Shown here piece after piece: positions 52,973 through 61,372 of a DNA stretch of 64,000 nucleotides. The stretch is from NCBI RefSeq assembly GCF_042685365.1, contig NZ_JBHUMY010000032.1, positions 1-64,000 on the forward strand. The letters run 5' to 3'. The notes beneath the pieces are model-generated. The model worked only from the letters and a program-made list of their open reading frames with translations, was not told where the DNA came from and searched no databases. A program made the position numbers and the translations under genes. Source of the DNA: Paenibacillus_AP thailandensis (GTDB taxonomy: Bacteria; Bacillota; Bacilli; Paenibacillales; Paenibacillaceae). Position 1 is the stretch's first letter. Each line of letters opens with the position of its first letter.

Positions 52973-53842
52973 CTATTGCAAATGCCGGAGTTTATCCGGA
53001 TTGGCCACCGTATAAATGGCCTCGATCCGATTCCGTTTAAAGGCAAACGAATGGATATACTGCACCCCTTCCCCGGTTACAATCCGAATTCCCGGCCACC
53101 CGTTAACGGTAACGAAAGCAAGACTGAAGTTTCCTTCATACCTTTTAAGCAGATTGTTCAGCAAGGCGACCACTTTTTGAACGCCGACAACCGGAATTCG
53201 AGCCGCCTGCACTTTACCTCCGCCGTCGGAGAGGAACACGACATTTTCGCTCAGCAGCTCCAGCAGCTTGCCGGAGTTGCCTTCCATCAGCGATTGGACG
53301 AATTGCTTGATTTGCGCTTCCGCAACCGCGACCGCCGGCGTCTCGTCCGGCTCGAAGCGGATGCTTTGCTGGGCCCGGCGAAAAATTTGGCGGCAGTTGG
53401 CGCTGCTTTTCCCGACCGTCTCCGCAATCTCGTCGTAAGAGTACCCGAAAATTTCGCGCAGCAAAAATACCGCCCTCTCCACCGCATTCAGCTGCTGAAG
53501 CAGCAGCAAGTATGCCGTCGAGATCGATTCGCGCCGCAAATAGGCGTCCGACGGATCGTGCTCCGGCAGCCCTTCCTTCAGCAACGGCTCCGGGAGCCAT
53601 GGCCCGACGTACAGCTCCCGCTTGCGGGATGAGGAACGAAGCAAGTCCAGGCAGCGGTTCGTGGCGACTTTATACAGAAAGGCCCTGACATTATGGACCG
53701 AATCCGGATCCGCAAGCCGGTCATAGGCAAGGAACGTTTCCTGCACGATATCCTCGGCGTCCATAACGCTGCCCAGCATCCGGTAAGCAAGCGAAAATAA
53801 AGGCTTTCGATAAGTCCTGTACAAGGACTCCGTATCCGTCAT
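52973..53842 (-). CDS. ECF41-type sigma factor (SigJ-like)
   Basis: 289 residues: sigma region 2 (LFSLAYRMLGSVMDAEDIVQE), region 4 (LREIFGYSYDEIAETVGKS), and a C-terminal SnoaL-like extension that in this group replaces an anti-sigma factor. Two hallmarks of ECF41 are present: DGGGK in the linker and NPDKLRH at the end. The gene overlaps the FAD oxidoreductase by four bases (ATGA), so both are one operon. A promoter with the ECF41 elements lies upstream of that operon, which implies autoregulation. Confidence 0.92.
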   Translation of the reverse strand: MTDTESLYRTYRKPLFSLAYRMLGSVMDAEDIVQETFLAYDRLADPDSVHNVRAFLYKVATNRCLDLLRSSSRKRELYVGPWLPEPLLKEGLPEHDPSDAYLRRESISTAYLLLLQQLNAVERAVFLLREIFGYSYDEIAETVGKSSANCRQIFRRAQQSIRFEPDETPAVAVAEAQIKQFVQSLMEGNSGKLLELLSENVVFLSDGGGKVQAARIPVVGVQKVVALLNNLLKRYEGNFSLAFVTVNGWPGIRIVTGEGVQYIHSFAFKRNRIEAIYTVANPDKLRHLQ

Positions 53843-55119
53843 AAGGCGGCCTCTTTCATCTGTTCGATCTTGGGGATCGTCCGGACGGCCCGCTTGGCGC
53901 TCGCCGTCGCCGCGTCGACCAATAATTCCCCGTGCGAAGCCCAATCTCCTGCCACGTACAGCCCTTTAATTTCCGGTACGGCGGGACCGGGGCACTCCTC
54001 GCGGCGAATATGGACAAAATCGTGGCAAACCGTTATTTTCGGCAAAAACTGCTTGACGACCAGTTCGTCTCTCCAGCCCGGCTGGACCAAGTCAAGCGTA
54101 TGCTCGAGATCCTGCAAATCCTGCTTCGCGTCGGTCTCCTTGCTTTGGTATTTGATGAGGCATACGACCTGCTCCCCGTTGTCGCTTAAACGGGCCGCCC
54201 GCGACTGATTCGTCAGAAAAACCGGCCGGTCGATGCCGTACACGAACTGCCGCTTCGGCTCCGGCAGCTTCCGCAGCGCGACGTCCAGGCATGCCGCCGT
54301 CACTTCGATCGCTTGCGCGTTCCAACGGGCGAGGGCCGTTGCTTCCGCATTCGGGACCAGCCTGCAAAGCGCGGCCGGCGGGGCGGTTGCAATGACATTC
54401 TCGGCTTCGATTACCGTACCGTCTTCGCAGCGGACCTGCCGTACGGCTCCGTCTTCGTGCTCGATCGATACCGCCTTGCAATTGGTCAGCAGCCGTACCC
54501 CGTGCTTCGAGGCTAGCTCACGCAGTTCATCGGCCATAGTTCCCCAGCCGCGGTCCAAATACAACACGCCCCGCAGGGCGGCTTGAAACTGCTTCAATAC
54601 CGGACCGGCCGCCTGCAGATCGGGCGCCGCGGCGTAGCTTGCCGTGCGAAGCAAGGAATAGAAAATATTCCGCAGCATCGGATCGTGCACATTTCCTTCT
54701 ATCCATTCCCGAAGGCTGATGCGGTCGTACCGGCTTGTATCGAGCTTCGTCAACTTCGCGAGCCATCCGGCAAGCTCCATCTTTCCTTTCCAGGTCAGGA
54801 GCGGAGTCGCCATCAACGAACCCGCCCCCGTTGGCAGCACGCTGCATTTGTCTTTCCATATCCCGTGGGCGTCAATCGACGGCTTGCTGCCCTTAAGACT
54901 CAACCCCAGTTCGCGGAACGTGTCGTAAGCATCTCCGAAATAGAGGGCATGCCCGCCCATATTAAACGTTACGCCTTGCTTGACGGTAGACATGGCGCGG
55001 CCGCCGAACCGCCCTTGCTTGTCGATCAGTATCGTGCGTTTGCCCGCTTTGGCCGCATAGACCGCAGCCGTTAAACCGGCGATCCCCCCGCCTACAACCG
55101 CTACATCGTATTTCGTCAT
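53839..55119 (-). CDS. FAD-dependent oxidoreductase (phytoene desaturase/amine oxidase-like)
   Basis: 426 residues. The N-terminal dinucleotide site VAVVGGGIAGLTAAVYAA is followed by GRFGGRAMSTVKQGVTFNMGGHAL and a C-terminal FAD-binding segment (GLYVAGDWASHGELLVDAAT). These fit the NAD(P)/FAD-dependent oxidoreductases related to phytoene desaturase and protoporphyrinogen oxidase; the substrate is unknown. AGGGGAAGG precedes ATG 55119. It is the partner gene of the ECF41 sigma factor, as oxidoreductases often are in that group. Confidence 0.87.
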   Translation of the reverse strand: MTKYDVAVVGGGIAGLTAAVYAAKAGKRTILIDKQGRFGGRAMSTVKQGVTFNMGGHALYFGDAYDTFRELGLSLKGSKPSIDAHGIWKDKCSVLPTGAGSLMATPLLTWKGKMELAGWLAKLTKLDTSRYDRISLREWIEGNVHDPMLRNIFYSLLRTASYAAAPDLQAAGPVLKQFQAALRGVLYLDRGWGTMADELRELASKHGVRLLTNCKAVSIEHEDGAVRQVRCEDGTVIEAENVIATAPPAALCRLVPNAEATALARWNAQAIEVTAACLDVALRKLPEPKRQFVYGIDRPVFLTNQSRAARLSDNGEQVVCLIKYQSKETDAKQDLQDLEHTLDLVQPGWRDELVVKQFLPKITVCHDFVHIRREECPGPAVPEIKGLYVAGDWASHGELLVDAATASAKRAVRTIPKIEQMKEAAL

Positions 55120-55154
55120 CCGAACCTTCCCCTTTCGTTTTTTGGTACACGTAT

Positions 55155-55181
55155 GACGGGAAAGGAAGCCGGTCTGTGACA
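55155..55181 (-). promoter_or_regulatory. ECF41-type promoter for the oxidoreductase-sigma operon
   Basis: On the minus strand TGTCACA (55181-55175), a 16-base spacer, then CGTC (55158-55155). This is the -35/-10 pair reported for ECF41 promoters. It lies about 36 bases ahead of the oxidoreductase start codon, the expected distance for a short leader. Confidence 0.8.
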
Positions 55182-55320
55182 ACAAATCGCAAAAAAAATT
55201 TCAGATCGTCCGATAACCGAAGCCGAAAGCTATCTCATAACCAAAATTTAAACTCGCGATACCTTCCCTTTAACCTTCGCCGGTTATGATCATTGTGAAG
55301 GTGAGGAGGGGATGCCGACC

Positions 55321-55734
55321 ATGACAGACGATCAGCGACATTTTGTCATACTCTTCGATGGCGTTTGCAACTTTTGCAACGGCAGCGTGCAGTTTATCAT
55401 TCGGCGCGATCGCAAAGGACGATTCCGTTTCGCTTCGCTGCAATCGAGCGCGGGCAAACAATTGTTGGCCCGTCATCGCATACGGGAACAAGCTGATTCC
55501 ATCGTTTTAATTGAAAACGGGAGTTGCTTTACGGAATCTACGGCCGTTTTGCGCATTGCCGGGCGAATGAGCGGGATCTGGAAAATCGCCGCCATACTGC
55601 TGGTTATTCCGAAACCGATTCGCGATTGTCTGTACCGCTATTTTGCGAGAAACCGATACCGCTGGTTCGGAAAGCAGGAAGCCTGCATGATACCGGCCGA
55701 GGAAACAAGAAAAAGATTTTTAAGCGTGGATTAA
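55321..55734 (+). CDS. DCC-family thiol-disulfide oxidoreductase-like protein
   Basis: 137 residues with the diagnostic DGVCNFCN (D-x-x-C-x-x-C) near the N-terminus and the family's RFASLQS and ACMIP segments. The family is predicted to have a thioredoxin-like fold; function is unproven. ATG 55321 lies nine bases after AGGAGGGG; the ATG at 55312 is too near. It is divergent from the ECF41 operon and upstream of a DoxX-like gene, a frequent partner for DCC proteins. Confidence 0.85.
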   Translation: MTDDQRHFVILFDGVCNFCNGSVQFIIRRDRKGRFRFASLQSSAGKQLLARHRIREQADSIVLIENGSCFTESTAVLRIAGRMSGIWKIAAILLVIPKPIRDCLYRYFARNRYRWFGKQEACMIPAEETRKRFLSVD

Positions 55735-55812
55735 GCAGAAACGATCTTCTCAGCCCAAGTCTTAAGGAAGAAACTGTTTCGGCGGGAAATATAAAAAAAG
55801 GAGAATGAAAGC

Positions 55813-56241
55813 TTGTTCAAACGAGTATTTGCCCAATCTATACCTGCGACGTTTCGATTGTTTCTGGCGGCCAATTTTTTGATTTACGGGGCCGCGAAGC
55901 TTGCTTTTGGCCAATTCGGCGTACCAACGGCGGAAATCAGCGCCCTCAGAGGAGAGGGCTTTACGCTGGCTTGGACCTTCTTCGGATTTTCTTCCTGGTA
56001 CGAGATTTTTATCGGTTTGGGGGAGGTTGCCGCCGGTTTGCTTATCTTGATTCCCAGAACCAGCACGGTAGGAGCGATGATTTATTTCCCTATAGCGGTC
56101 AATGTGATGATGGTAAATTATTGCTTCAATATCGGGGTGCAGGATTTAAGCACCGTCCTGACCGTAATGTGCCTCGTCTTGTTATGGCTGGATCGAAGAA
56201 AGCTCCTCCCCCTTCTTGCAAGGAAGGAGGTTCGGCAATGA
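55813..56241 (+). CDS. DoxX-like membrane protein
   Basis: 142 residues with four membrane helices and a DoxX-like layout (FRLFLAANFLIYGAAKLAFGQF; FIGLGEVAAGLLILIPRTSTVGA). Such proteins are often linked to thiol or redox proteins; the role is unclear. It starts with TTG nine bases after AAAGGAG; the ATG just after that site is in another frame. The stop overlaps the start of a 32-codon gene. The DCC gene lies 78 bases upstream. Confidence 0.75.
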   Translation: MFKRVFAQSIPATFRLFLAANFLIYGAAKLAFGQFGVPTAEISALRGEGFTLAWTFFGFSSWYEIFIGLGEVAAGLLILIPRTSTVGAMIYFPIAVNVMMVNYCFNIGVQDLSTVLTVMCLVLLWLDRRKLLPLLARKEVRQ

Positions 56242-56336
56242 CCCCTTTTGTCATTCAGATGCTGATCGTTTTTTTCTGTGTAACGACTGTTTATTATGTT
56301 GTGAAGGAAATGAGAATCCATAGAAAAAGAAAATAA
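56238..56336 (+). CDS. 32-residue single-pass membrane protein
   Basis: ATG 56238 has AAGGAGG seven bases upstream and overlaps the DoxX-like stop (ATGA), indicating translational coupling. The peptide is one helix with a basic tail: MTPFVIQMLIVFFCVTTVYY then VVKEMRIHRKRK. It is probably a small subunit or accessory of the DoxX-like protein. No family recognised. Bases 56337-56451 hold nothing else evident. Confidence 0.7.
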   Translation: MTPFVIQMLIVFFCVTTVYYVVKEMRIHRKRK

Positions 56337-56451
56337 GCCAAATACCGGTACCGATACGACATCTGCCGGTATTCGACCTTCTTGGCGCATCTACCGCGTA
56401 TCGAGCGGTTGCCGCTGCCGTGTCGAGATCCGTGAAAAGTACGCAACAGAC

Positions 56452-57894
56452 TTAGCCGCTCCGAATGAGATGGCTAAGCCGCTTAAGCCCCCGCTCCAGC
56501 TGATCGAAAGAAGCATAGGCGTAAGAGAGGCGCAAGTGGCATCCGTCGCTGCGGTCGTATACATATCCCGGGTTCAGAAGAAGCCCTTCGGCGAGCGCTT
56601 GGGCGAACAAGCGCTGCACGGAAACCGGCTTCGTCAAGCGTAGCCAAACATAAAATCCCCCGCGCGGCTTATTCCAGTCCGCGATGTCCCGGAAATGACG
56701 CTCCAGTATCGCGAGCGTGAAGTCCCTCCTGCGCTTCAGCTCGTCGCGAACGCGGGACAGATGAACCTCATACCGCCCGCCGGACAGCCATTCCGCGACG
56801 GCATGCTGCGACAGCGAGCTGGAGCCGTAGTCGGTCTGCATCTTAATGTCGGCCAGCCGCTCGATTGCCGGCTCCGGTCCTGCGATCCATCCGATGCGAA
56901 GCCCCGGGCCAAGCGTCTTGGATACCGTCCCCATATAAAGGACGAGACCTTGCTCGTCCCGCGCCTTCAGCGGCTTGGGCGGCGGCTCGTCAAGCCACAG
57001 CTCCCCGTAGGCGTCGTCTTCGACGACCGGCAGCCTCTCCAGCGCGCATGCCCGCAGCAGTTCCTCCCTCCGTCTTTCCGACATTAAGACGCCGGTCGGA
57101 TTATGGAAAGACGGATTCGTATACAGAATCGCCGCGTTATGCCGGCGTTTCAACCCGCTTATCGATTCGGCGACGACGCCTTCGCCGTCCATCGGAAGGC
57201 CGGCGAAACGGATGCCCGCCGATTGAAAGACGTGCAAGGAATTTAAGTAAGTCGGGTTTTCGGTCAGCAGGGCGGAACCGCGTTCGAGCAGCCCGAGAGA
57301 GATGAGCTGCAGCCCTTGGAGCGCGCCGGAGACAATCAAGATCGAGGCGGGAGAAGCTTCGATCCCTTTCGTCCGCAAGTAGGCGCTCACGCTTTCCCTT
57401 AAATAAAGGAGGCCTTTCGGCTCCGGGTAACCCAAAGTCAGCCGCTCCGCCATGAAGCCGCTGAACGCTTCTTTCATTTGTTCGGAAGGAAGCAAATCCG
57501 GCGACAGCTCGCCCGTGCCGAGCCGGACGACGGCCGGATTCGCTTCGGCTTTGTTGATTTGCTGAATCGTCGCAAGGTTGGGCCGGTAAGCCCCGGATTC
57601 GGCGTATCGGTTCCAGTCGGGAGGCGGAGCGGAGGCAAGCAGGCTCCACGTATTGTTGGCCACGAACGTGCCTTGGCCGACTCTTGATTCGATCCACCCT
57701 TCGGCTGCAAGCTCGCCTAACGCGTAGACGACCGTGCTGCGGTTAACGCCAAGCTTGGCGGCGAGCTCCCGCTGTACCGGAATTTTCATGCCGACCGGCC
57801 ATTCGCCGGCCGCGATCCTCCCCTTCATCCATTCGTAAATTTGCCGATGCAAAGGGATATTCGAACGTTTGTCCGGCCTCCATTCGTACGTCAT
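56452..57894 (-). CDS. MocR-type regulator (GntR HTH + aminotransferase domain)
   Basis: 480 residues: a GntR winged helix (about 10-75; VQRELAAKLGVNRSTVVYALG ... GQGTFVAN) joined to a fold type I aminotransferase-like domain with the pyridoxal-phosphate lysine in MGTVSKTLGPGLRIGWI. Such proteins use PLP or an amino-acid adduct as effector. It is divergent from a LysE-type exporter gene with a dyad between them, so it probably controls amino-acid export. The ATG is preceded by AAGG-TTAAAGG. Confidence 0.9.
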   Translation of the reverse strand: MTYEWRPDKRSNIPLHRQIYEWMKGRIAAGEWPVGMKIPVQRELAAKLGVNRSTVVYALGELAAEGWIESRVGQGTFVANNTWSLLASAPPPDWNRYAESGAYRPNLATIQQINKAEANPAVVRLGTGELSPDLLPSEQMKEAFSGFMAERLTLGYPEPKGLLYLRESVSAYLRTKGIEASPASILIVSGALQGLQLISLGLLERGSALLTENPTYLNSLHVFQSAGIRFAGLPMDGEGVVAESISGLKRRHNAAILYTNPSFHNPTGVLMSERRREELLRACALERLPVVEDDAYGELWLDEPPPKPLKARDEQGLVLYMGTVSKTLGPGLRIGWIAGPEPAIERLADIKMQTDYGSSSLSQHAVAEWLSGGRYEVHLSRVRDELKRRRDFTLAILERHFRDIADWNKPRGGFYVWLRLTKPVSVQRLFAQALAEGLLLNPGYVYDRSDGCHLRLSYAYASFDQLERGLKRLSHLIRSG

Positions 57895-57939
57895 CCTTTA
57901 ACCTTCCCGTCGCTTAGTTTGCTGTTGCCAGTATACCAA

Positions 57940-57965
57940 ATTGGTTGGGTCGCTTGCCAACCAAT
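57940..57965. promoter_or_regulatory. Inverted-repeat operator between MocR and LysE genes
   Basis: ATTGGTTGG (57940-57948) and CCAACCAAT (57957-57965) are perfect inverted repeats with an 8-base spacer. An adjoining ATACCA box (57933-57938) resembles MocR/PdxR half-sites. It lies in the 130-base divergent gap, 45 bases before the MocR start. Confidence 0.6.
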
Positions 57966-58024
57966 TGGATGAAGACGAAAGATGCCTTCTTGTATACAAT
58001 GGGAAAAAAAGTCGGAGGCACGTT

Positions 58025-58657
58025 ATGTGGGAAGCTATTCTGCACGGGTTCGTCTTGGCGCTGGGACTTATCCTTCCGCTAGGCGCGCAAAACGCATTCG
58101 TGTTTAATCAAGGCGCGGCGCACGGCCGTTTCGCGAAGGCCGCTCCGGTTATCGTCGCCGCGTCGGTATGCGATACGCTGCTCGTATCGCTTTCGGTTTT
58201 AGGGATATCGGTCGTCGTTTTGGAGCATGCCTGGATCCAAACGGCGCTTTACGGGGCCGGCGTCTGTTTTTTGACGTATATGGGGTTCGCGGCATGGAGA
58301 AGCAAGCCGACTTCCGATAACGGGGAAGCCGCGCAGCCGAAATCGCTTGGAACAAGGAAACAAGTCGCCTTTGCCGTTTCCGTCTCGCTGCTTAACCCGC
58401 ACGCCATTCTGGACACGGCCGGGGTCATCGGCACGAGCTCGCTCCATTACGAAGGTTCGGAGAAGACCGCATTCGCGATGGCTTGCATCCTCGTATCCTG
58501 GCTTTGGTTCGCGGGGCTCGGGATTGCCGGAATGACGGCCGGGAAGCTTGATCCGTCGGGCAAGCTTCAATCGGTTTTGCAGTCCGTATCCGCCATCGTC
58601 ATATGGGGATGCGCGGTTTATTTAGGGTACGGCTTCGTCCGGTCGCTGGCGGGCTGA
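58025..58657 (+). CDS. LysE/ArgO-family amino-acid exporter
   Basis: 210 residues with about six membrane helices and the family N-terminus GLILPLGAQNAFVFNQG. The family exports basic amino acids such as lysine or arginine. ATG 58025 lies six bases after GGAGG; the reading from 57941 runs through the operator. The divergent MocR-type gene is its probable regulator, which suggests induction when an amino acid accumulates. A perfect GC hairpin (58676-58692) and a terminator follow. Confidence 0.9.
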   Translation: MWEAILHGFVLALGLILPLGAQNAFVFNQGAAHGRFAKAAPVIVAASVCDTLLVSLSVLGISVVVLEHAWIQTALYGAGVCFLTYMGFAAWRSKPTSDNGEAAQPKSLGTRKQVAFAVSVSLLNPHAILDTAGVIGTSSLHYEGSEKTAFAMACILVSWLWFAGLGIAGMTAGKLDPSGKLQSVLQSVSAIVIWGCAVYLGYGFVRSLAG

Positions 58658-58703
58658 CAGCCGCTTGCGAACCTAGCCCCGCCGCGGCGGGGCCTAACGC
58701 AAT

Positions 58704-58738
58704 AAAAACGCCACCGCTTTTGCGGTGACGTTTTTTTG
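58704..58738. terminator. Bidirectional terminator between LysE and TerB-like genes
   Basis: AAAACGCCACCGC pairs with GCGGTGACGTTTT around TTTT, with TTTTTTT on the plus strand and an A-rich flank for the opposite direction. Confidence 0.85.
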
Positions 58739-58741
58739 TTT

Positions 58742-59248
58742 TTATAGGCCGAGACTAACTTCGTAACCCGGCTGGTTTTTCGGATGGCTCTGATTGATAA
58801 ATACGGAACGGTCGTTTTTCAGGACGATAACCTCAAAGAACGGCTTAAAGCGCTCTTCCGATACGCCGAAAGCGTTCATGAACTTCGCGAACAGCTCCTG
58901 TTCCTGGCGCTCCGGCTCGCCGTCGGCAAGCGAGGAATCCACCAGGTTGACGAGAATGCACATTTTTTGCGCGTCGGTCAAGGTTGGAGCCGCCTCACGC
59001 AAAAACGAATCGATGGAATTCGAACGTACATACTTCAAAGCGCGGTCGAGAAGCGCCCGGTTGTTGGCTCCGACGCCGATGACGCCGTTTCTCGATTCGC
59101 CGCCGAGCACTGCGAGCAGTTGGCCGATCTCTTCATTGTCCATTTCGCCGTCCGATTGCATCATATAAAGCAGCGAAGCGGCAAACGCAAAATGCGGCGT
59201 CATGCCTTCCGTTCCTCTATCGCCTTTAAACATATCAAACAAACCCAT
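58742..59248 (-). CDS. TerB-like protein
   Basis: 168 residues, mostly helical. The middle (FAFAASLLYMMQSDGEMDNEEIGQLLAVLGG) and later LVDSSLADGEPERQEQELFAKFMNAFGVS have the acidic D-G-E repeats of TerB-type tellurite-resistance domains, which bind metal ions. The cell role is unclear and there are no other ter genes here. Start 59248 has GGAGG eight bases upstream; the extension to 59314 is not family sequence. Confidence 0.78.
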   Translation of the reverse strand: MGLFDMFKGDRGTEGMTPHFAFAASLLYMMQSDGEMDNEEIGQLLAVLGGESRNGVIGVGANNRALLDRALKYVRSNSIDSFLREAAPTLTDAQKMCILVNLVDSSLADGEPERQEQELFAKFMNAFGVSEERFKPFFEVIVLKNDRSVFINQSHPKNQPGYEVSLGL

Positions 59249-59387
59249 GCTTAATTCCTCCCGTATGTAAATAAGTTCCCGGCCTCCGGCCAGGTTCTTT
59301 ATACTTACGGACATGCCCGCCGGGCGGTTTCAATTCCGCTCGGAAAATAAATCGTTCGATCGCCGTTGATATCGCTCAGTGTATTAT

Positions 59388-59407
59388 TGTACTATTTCAT
59401 TAGTACA
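59388..59407. promoter_or_regulatory. Operator of the YtrA-type ABC operon
   Basis: TGTACTA (59388-59394) and TAGTACA (59401-59407) are a perfect inverted repeat with a 6-base spacer, 31 bases before the first gene of an operon that encodes a GntR/YtrA-type repressor. It is the likely autoregulatory site. Confidence 0.65.
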
Positions 59408-59438
59408 CTACTACACAAATACAAAAGGAGAATGGAGA

Positions 59439-60203
59439 ATGAATGTTTATTTGAGGCTTCTCGGGAAAGATTTAAAACTGATGAGAGGCTGGATGCTTGG
59501 CGGCATCGCCATTATGGCCGCCGTTTCGCTTCTTGGCGGATGGCTCGCTTACCGGCAGCCGGTCGGCGCCGTTAGCTTCTTGATGACCTTCCCGTTGTTT
59601 CTTCATCTTTTTTATATTCCCGTTTTCTTATGGATCAGCTTGTCGCGGGAATGGAAAGATACGCCGGCCATGTGGCTCCAGCTTCCCCGTTCGGGCTGGA
59701 GGCTGCTCGCTGCGAAATTGGTTAGCTCGGTCATCGGCTTTGTTCTTTCCTACGCCGTTGCGTTTGCGCTTTTTTACGGCATTTCCGCGATGGAAATAAA
59801 CCGATTCGCGGGGCCGCCGTTTGCGGCGGATTTTGATCCGATCGTCTACGTCGAATATATGCAGCGGTCTTTTATCGGCGTTTTTCTTCTCGTGATCTAC
59901 ACGAGCTTGAACCTCGGGGTATGGACGATCCTGTTCAAGGTTTCCGTTCAAGCCGTCAAAAGAACGCTGCGCCGGTTCAGCTGGCTTGCGATGTTTGTCG
60001 TGTTCGCCCTTCTATTCTGGGGATATGTCGCGCTATCCGAAACAGCGGCTTACTCGGCTCTGACGGACTGGGGCGCTTTTACCGGGGACTCGGTCTGGGC
60101 GTATCTCGAATTAAAAGCGGGCGAATTTATATTGGATCTGCCGATTATGGCCTTATTCTTCTATCTCGCGGGATGGTTAATGGACAGGAAAGTCGAGGTG
60201 TAA
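59439..60203 (+). CDS. ABC transporter permease of a YtrA-type operon
   Basis: 254 residues with six membrane helices and a short N-terminal cytosolic helix (MNVYLRLLGKDLKLMRGWML). It belongs with the YtrC/D-like or ABC-2 permeases. ATG 59439 has AAGGAG eight bases upstream. It is the first gene in the order permease, GntR regulator, ATPase; such operons respond to cell-wall antibiotics in Bacillus, but the cargo here is unknown. Confidence 0.82.
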   Translation: MNVYLRLLGKDLKLMRGWMLGGIAIMAAVSLLGGWLAYRQPVGAVSFLMTFPLFLHLFYIPVFLWISLSREWKDTPAMWLQLPRSGWRLLAAKLVSSVIGFVLSYAVAFALFYGISAMEINRFAGPPFAADFDPIVYVEYMQRSFIGVFLLVIYTSLNLGVWTILFKVSVQAVKRTLRRFSWLAMFVVFALLFWGYVALSETAAYSALTDWGAFTGDSVWAYLELKAGEFILDLPIMALFFYLAGWLMDRKVEV

Positions 60204-60206
60204 CCA

Positions 60207-60593
60207 ATGGGAGACGAATTTAACGCTTCGCAGCCGATTTATCAGCAGATCGTTGCGAAGATATGCCGTCAAATCATTCGAAAAGAAATCAAGCCGGGCG
60301 AAAAGCTGCCCTCCGTGCGGGAAATGGCGCTCCACTCAGGCGTCAATCCCAATACCGTTCAACGCGTTTATGCCGAGCTCGAGCGCATGAACATCGTGGA
60401 GGCGCGCCGGGGTCAAGGCTCGTTCGTAACGGAAAATACCGGGGAGTTGGAAAACTTGCGCATGCAATTAAAAATGGAGTATATCGAGCAATTCGTGAAA
60501 AACATGACGGAAATGGGATTTACGTATGCCGAAATCGTCGAAGGCATTCAAAACCAATTCAAGCCGGCCGAGACGCAGGCGGAACAGGAGTGA
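60207..60593 (+). CDS. GntR-family regulator, YtrA subfamily
   Basis: 128 residues: a winged helix (SQPIYQQIVAKICRQIIRK ... LPSVREMALHSGVNPNTVQRVYAELE) with a short helical C-terminal dimerisation arm, the compact YtrA layout without an effector domain. It starts three bases after the permease stop and is followed by the ATPase gene seven bases later. It probably represses its own operon through the inverted repeat at 59388-59407. Confidence 0.92.
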   Translation: MGDEFNASQPIYQQIVAKICRQIIRKEIKPGEKLPSVREMALHSGVNPNTVQRVYAELERMNIVEARRGQGSFVTENTGELENLRMQLKMEYIEQFVKNMTEMGFTYAEIVEGIQNQFKPAETQAEQE

Positions 60594-60600
60594 GACACCG

Positions 60601-61305
60601 ATGAGCGAAACGATTCTGAAGTTCGAACGGGTATCCAAAACATACGGGAGAAAAATGGCGCTGCACGAAACCAGCTTCGAATTGCCCGCAGGCAAAATCA
60701 TCGGCCTGATCGGCACGAACGGAAGCGGCAAGTCGACGACGCTGAAGCTGATGGCCGGGCTGCTCCGCCCGAGCGGCGGGTCGGTTGCCGTGAACGGCCG
60801 GACCGTGAAAGGCCGCATTCCGGAGCTCGTCTCTTTTTTGCCGGACGGCGATTATTTGTATCCATTTTACACGGTGAAGCAGACGATTCGGTTGTTCGGC
60901 GGCGTATACCGCGATTTTGACCAAATCAAAGCGCTGGAAATGATGTCGTTTCTGGAACTGAACGGCGATCAGCCCGTCAAAGGCTTGTCGAAGGGCAACA
61001 TGGCCCGCTTCAAAATGCTGCTGGCTTTGTCCCGGCAAGTGCCGCTTATTCTGATGGACGAACCGTTGTCCGGCCTTGACCCTCTCGTACGCGGCTCAAT
61101 TATTAAAAGCTTGATCTCCTTCATCGATATGGATAACCAAACCGTCGTGTTGTCGACCCATGAAGTCGCCGAAATCGAGCCGCTGCTCGATATGGCCATG
61201 CTCATTCACGACGGCAGGCTCCGGTCGATCCGGGAAGTCGAGGAAATCCGTTCGTCCGATCGCATGAATCTGGTGGAATGGATGGAAGCGGCCGTCTCCC
61301 GTTAA
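60601..61305 (+). CDS. ABC transporter ATP-binding protein of the YtrA-type operon
   Basis: 234 residues: Walker A LIGTNGSGKSTT, signature LSKGNMARF (usual form LSGGQ, here varied as in the YtrB group), Walker B LILMDEPLSGLD, H-loop STHE. AGGAG lies ten bases before ATG 60601, inside the end of the GntR gene. It drives the permease encoded at 59.4 kb. Only one permease is encoded, so the transporter may be a homodimer. Confidence 0.9.
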   Translation: MSETILKFERVSKTYGRKMALHETSFELPAGKIIGLIGTNGSGKSTTLKLMAGLLRPSGGSVAVNGRTVKGRIPELVSFLPDGDYLYPFYTVKQTIRLFGGVYRDFDQIKALEMMSFLELNGDQPVKGLSKGNMARFKMLLALSRQVPLILMDEPLSGLDPLVRGSIIKSLISFIDMDNQTVVLSTHEVAEIEPLLDMAMLIHDGRLRSIREVEEIRSSDRMNLVEWMEAAVSR

Positions 61306-61372
61306 ACGAAGCCGTTCTGCGCCGCGACGATAGGTCCGCCTTGGCGTACGCCCAAAGCGCTTATCGTTGCGG

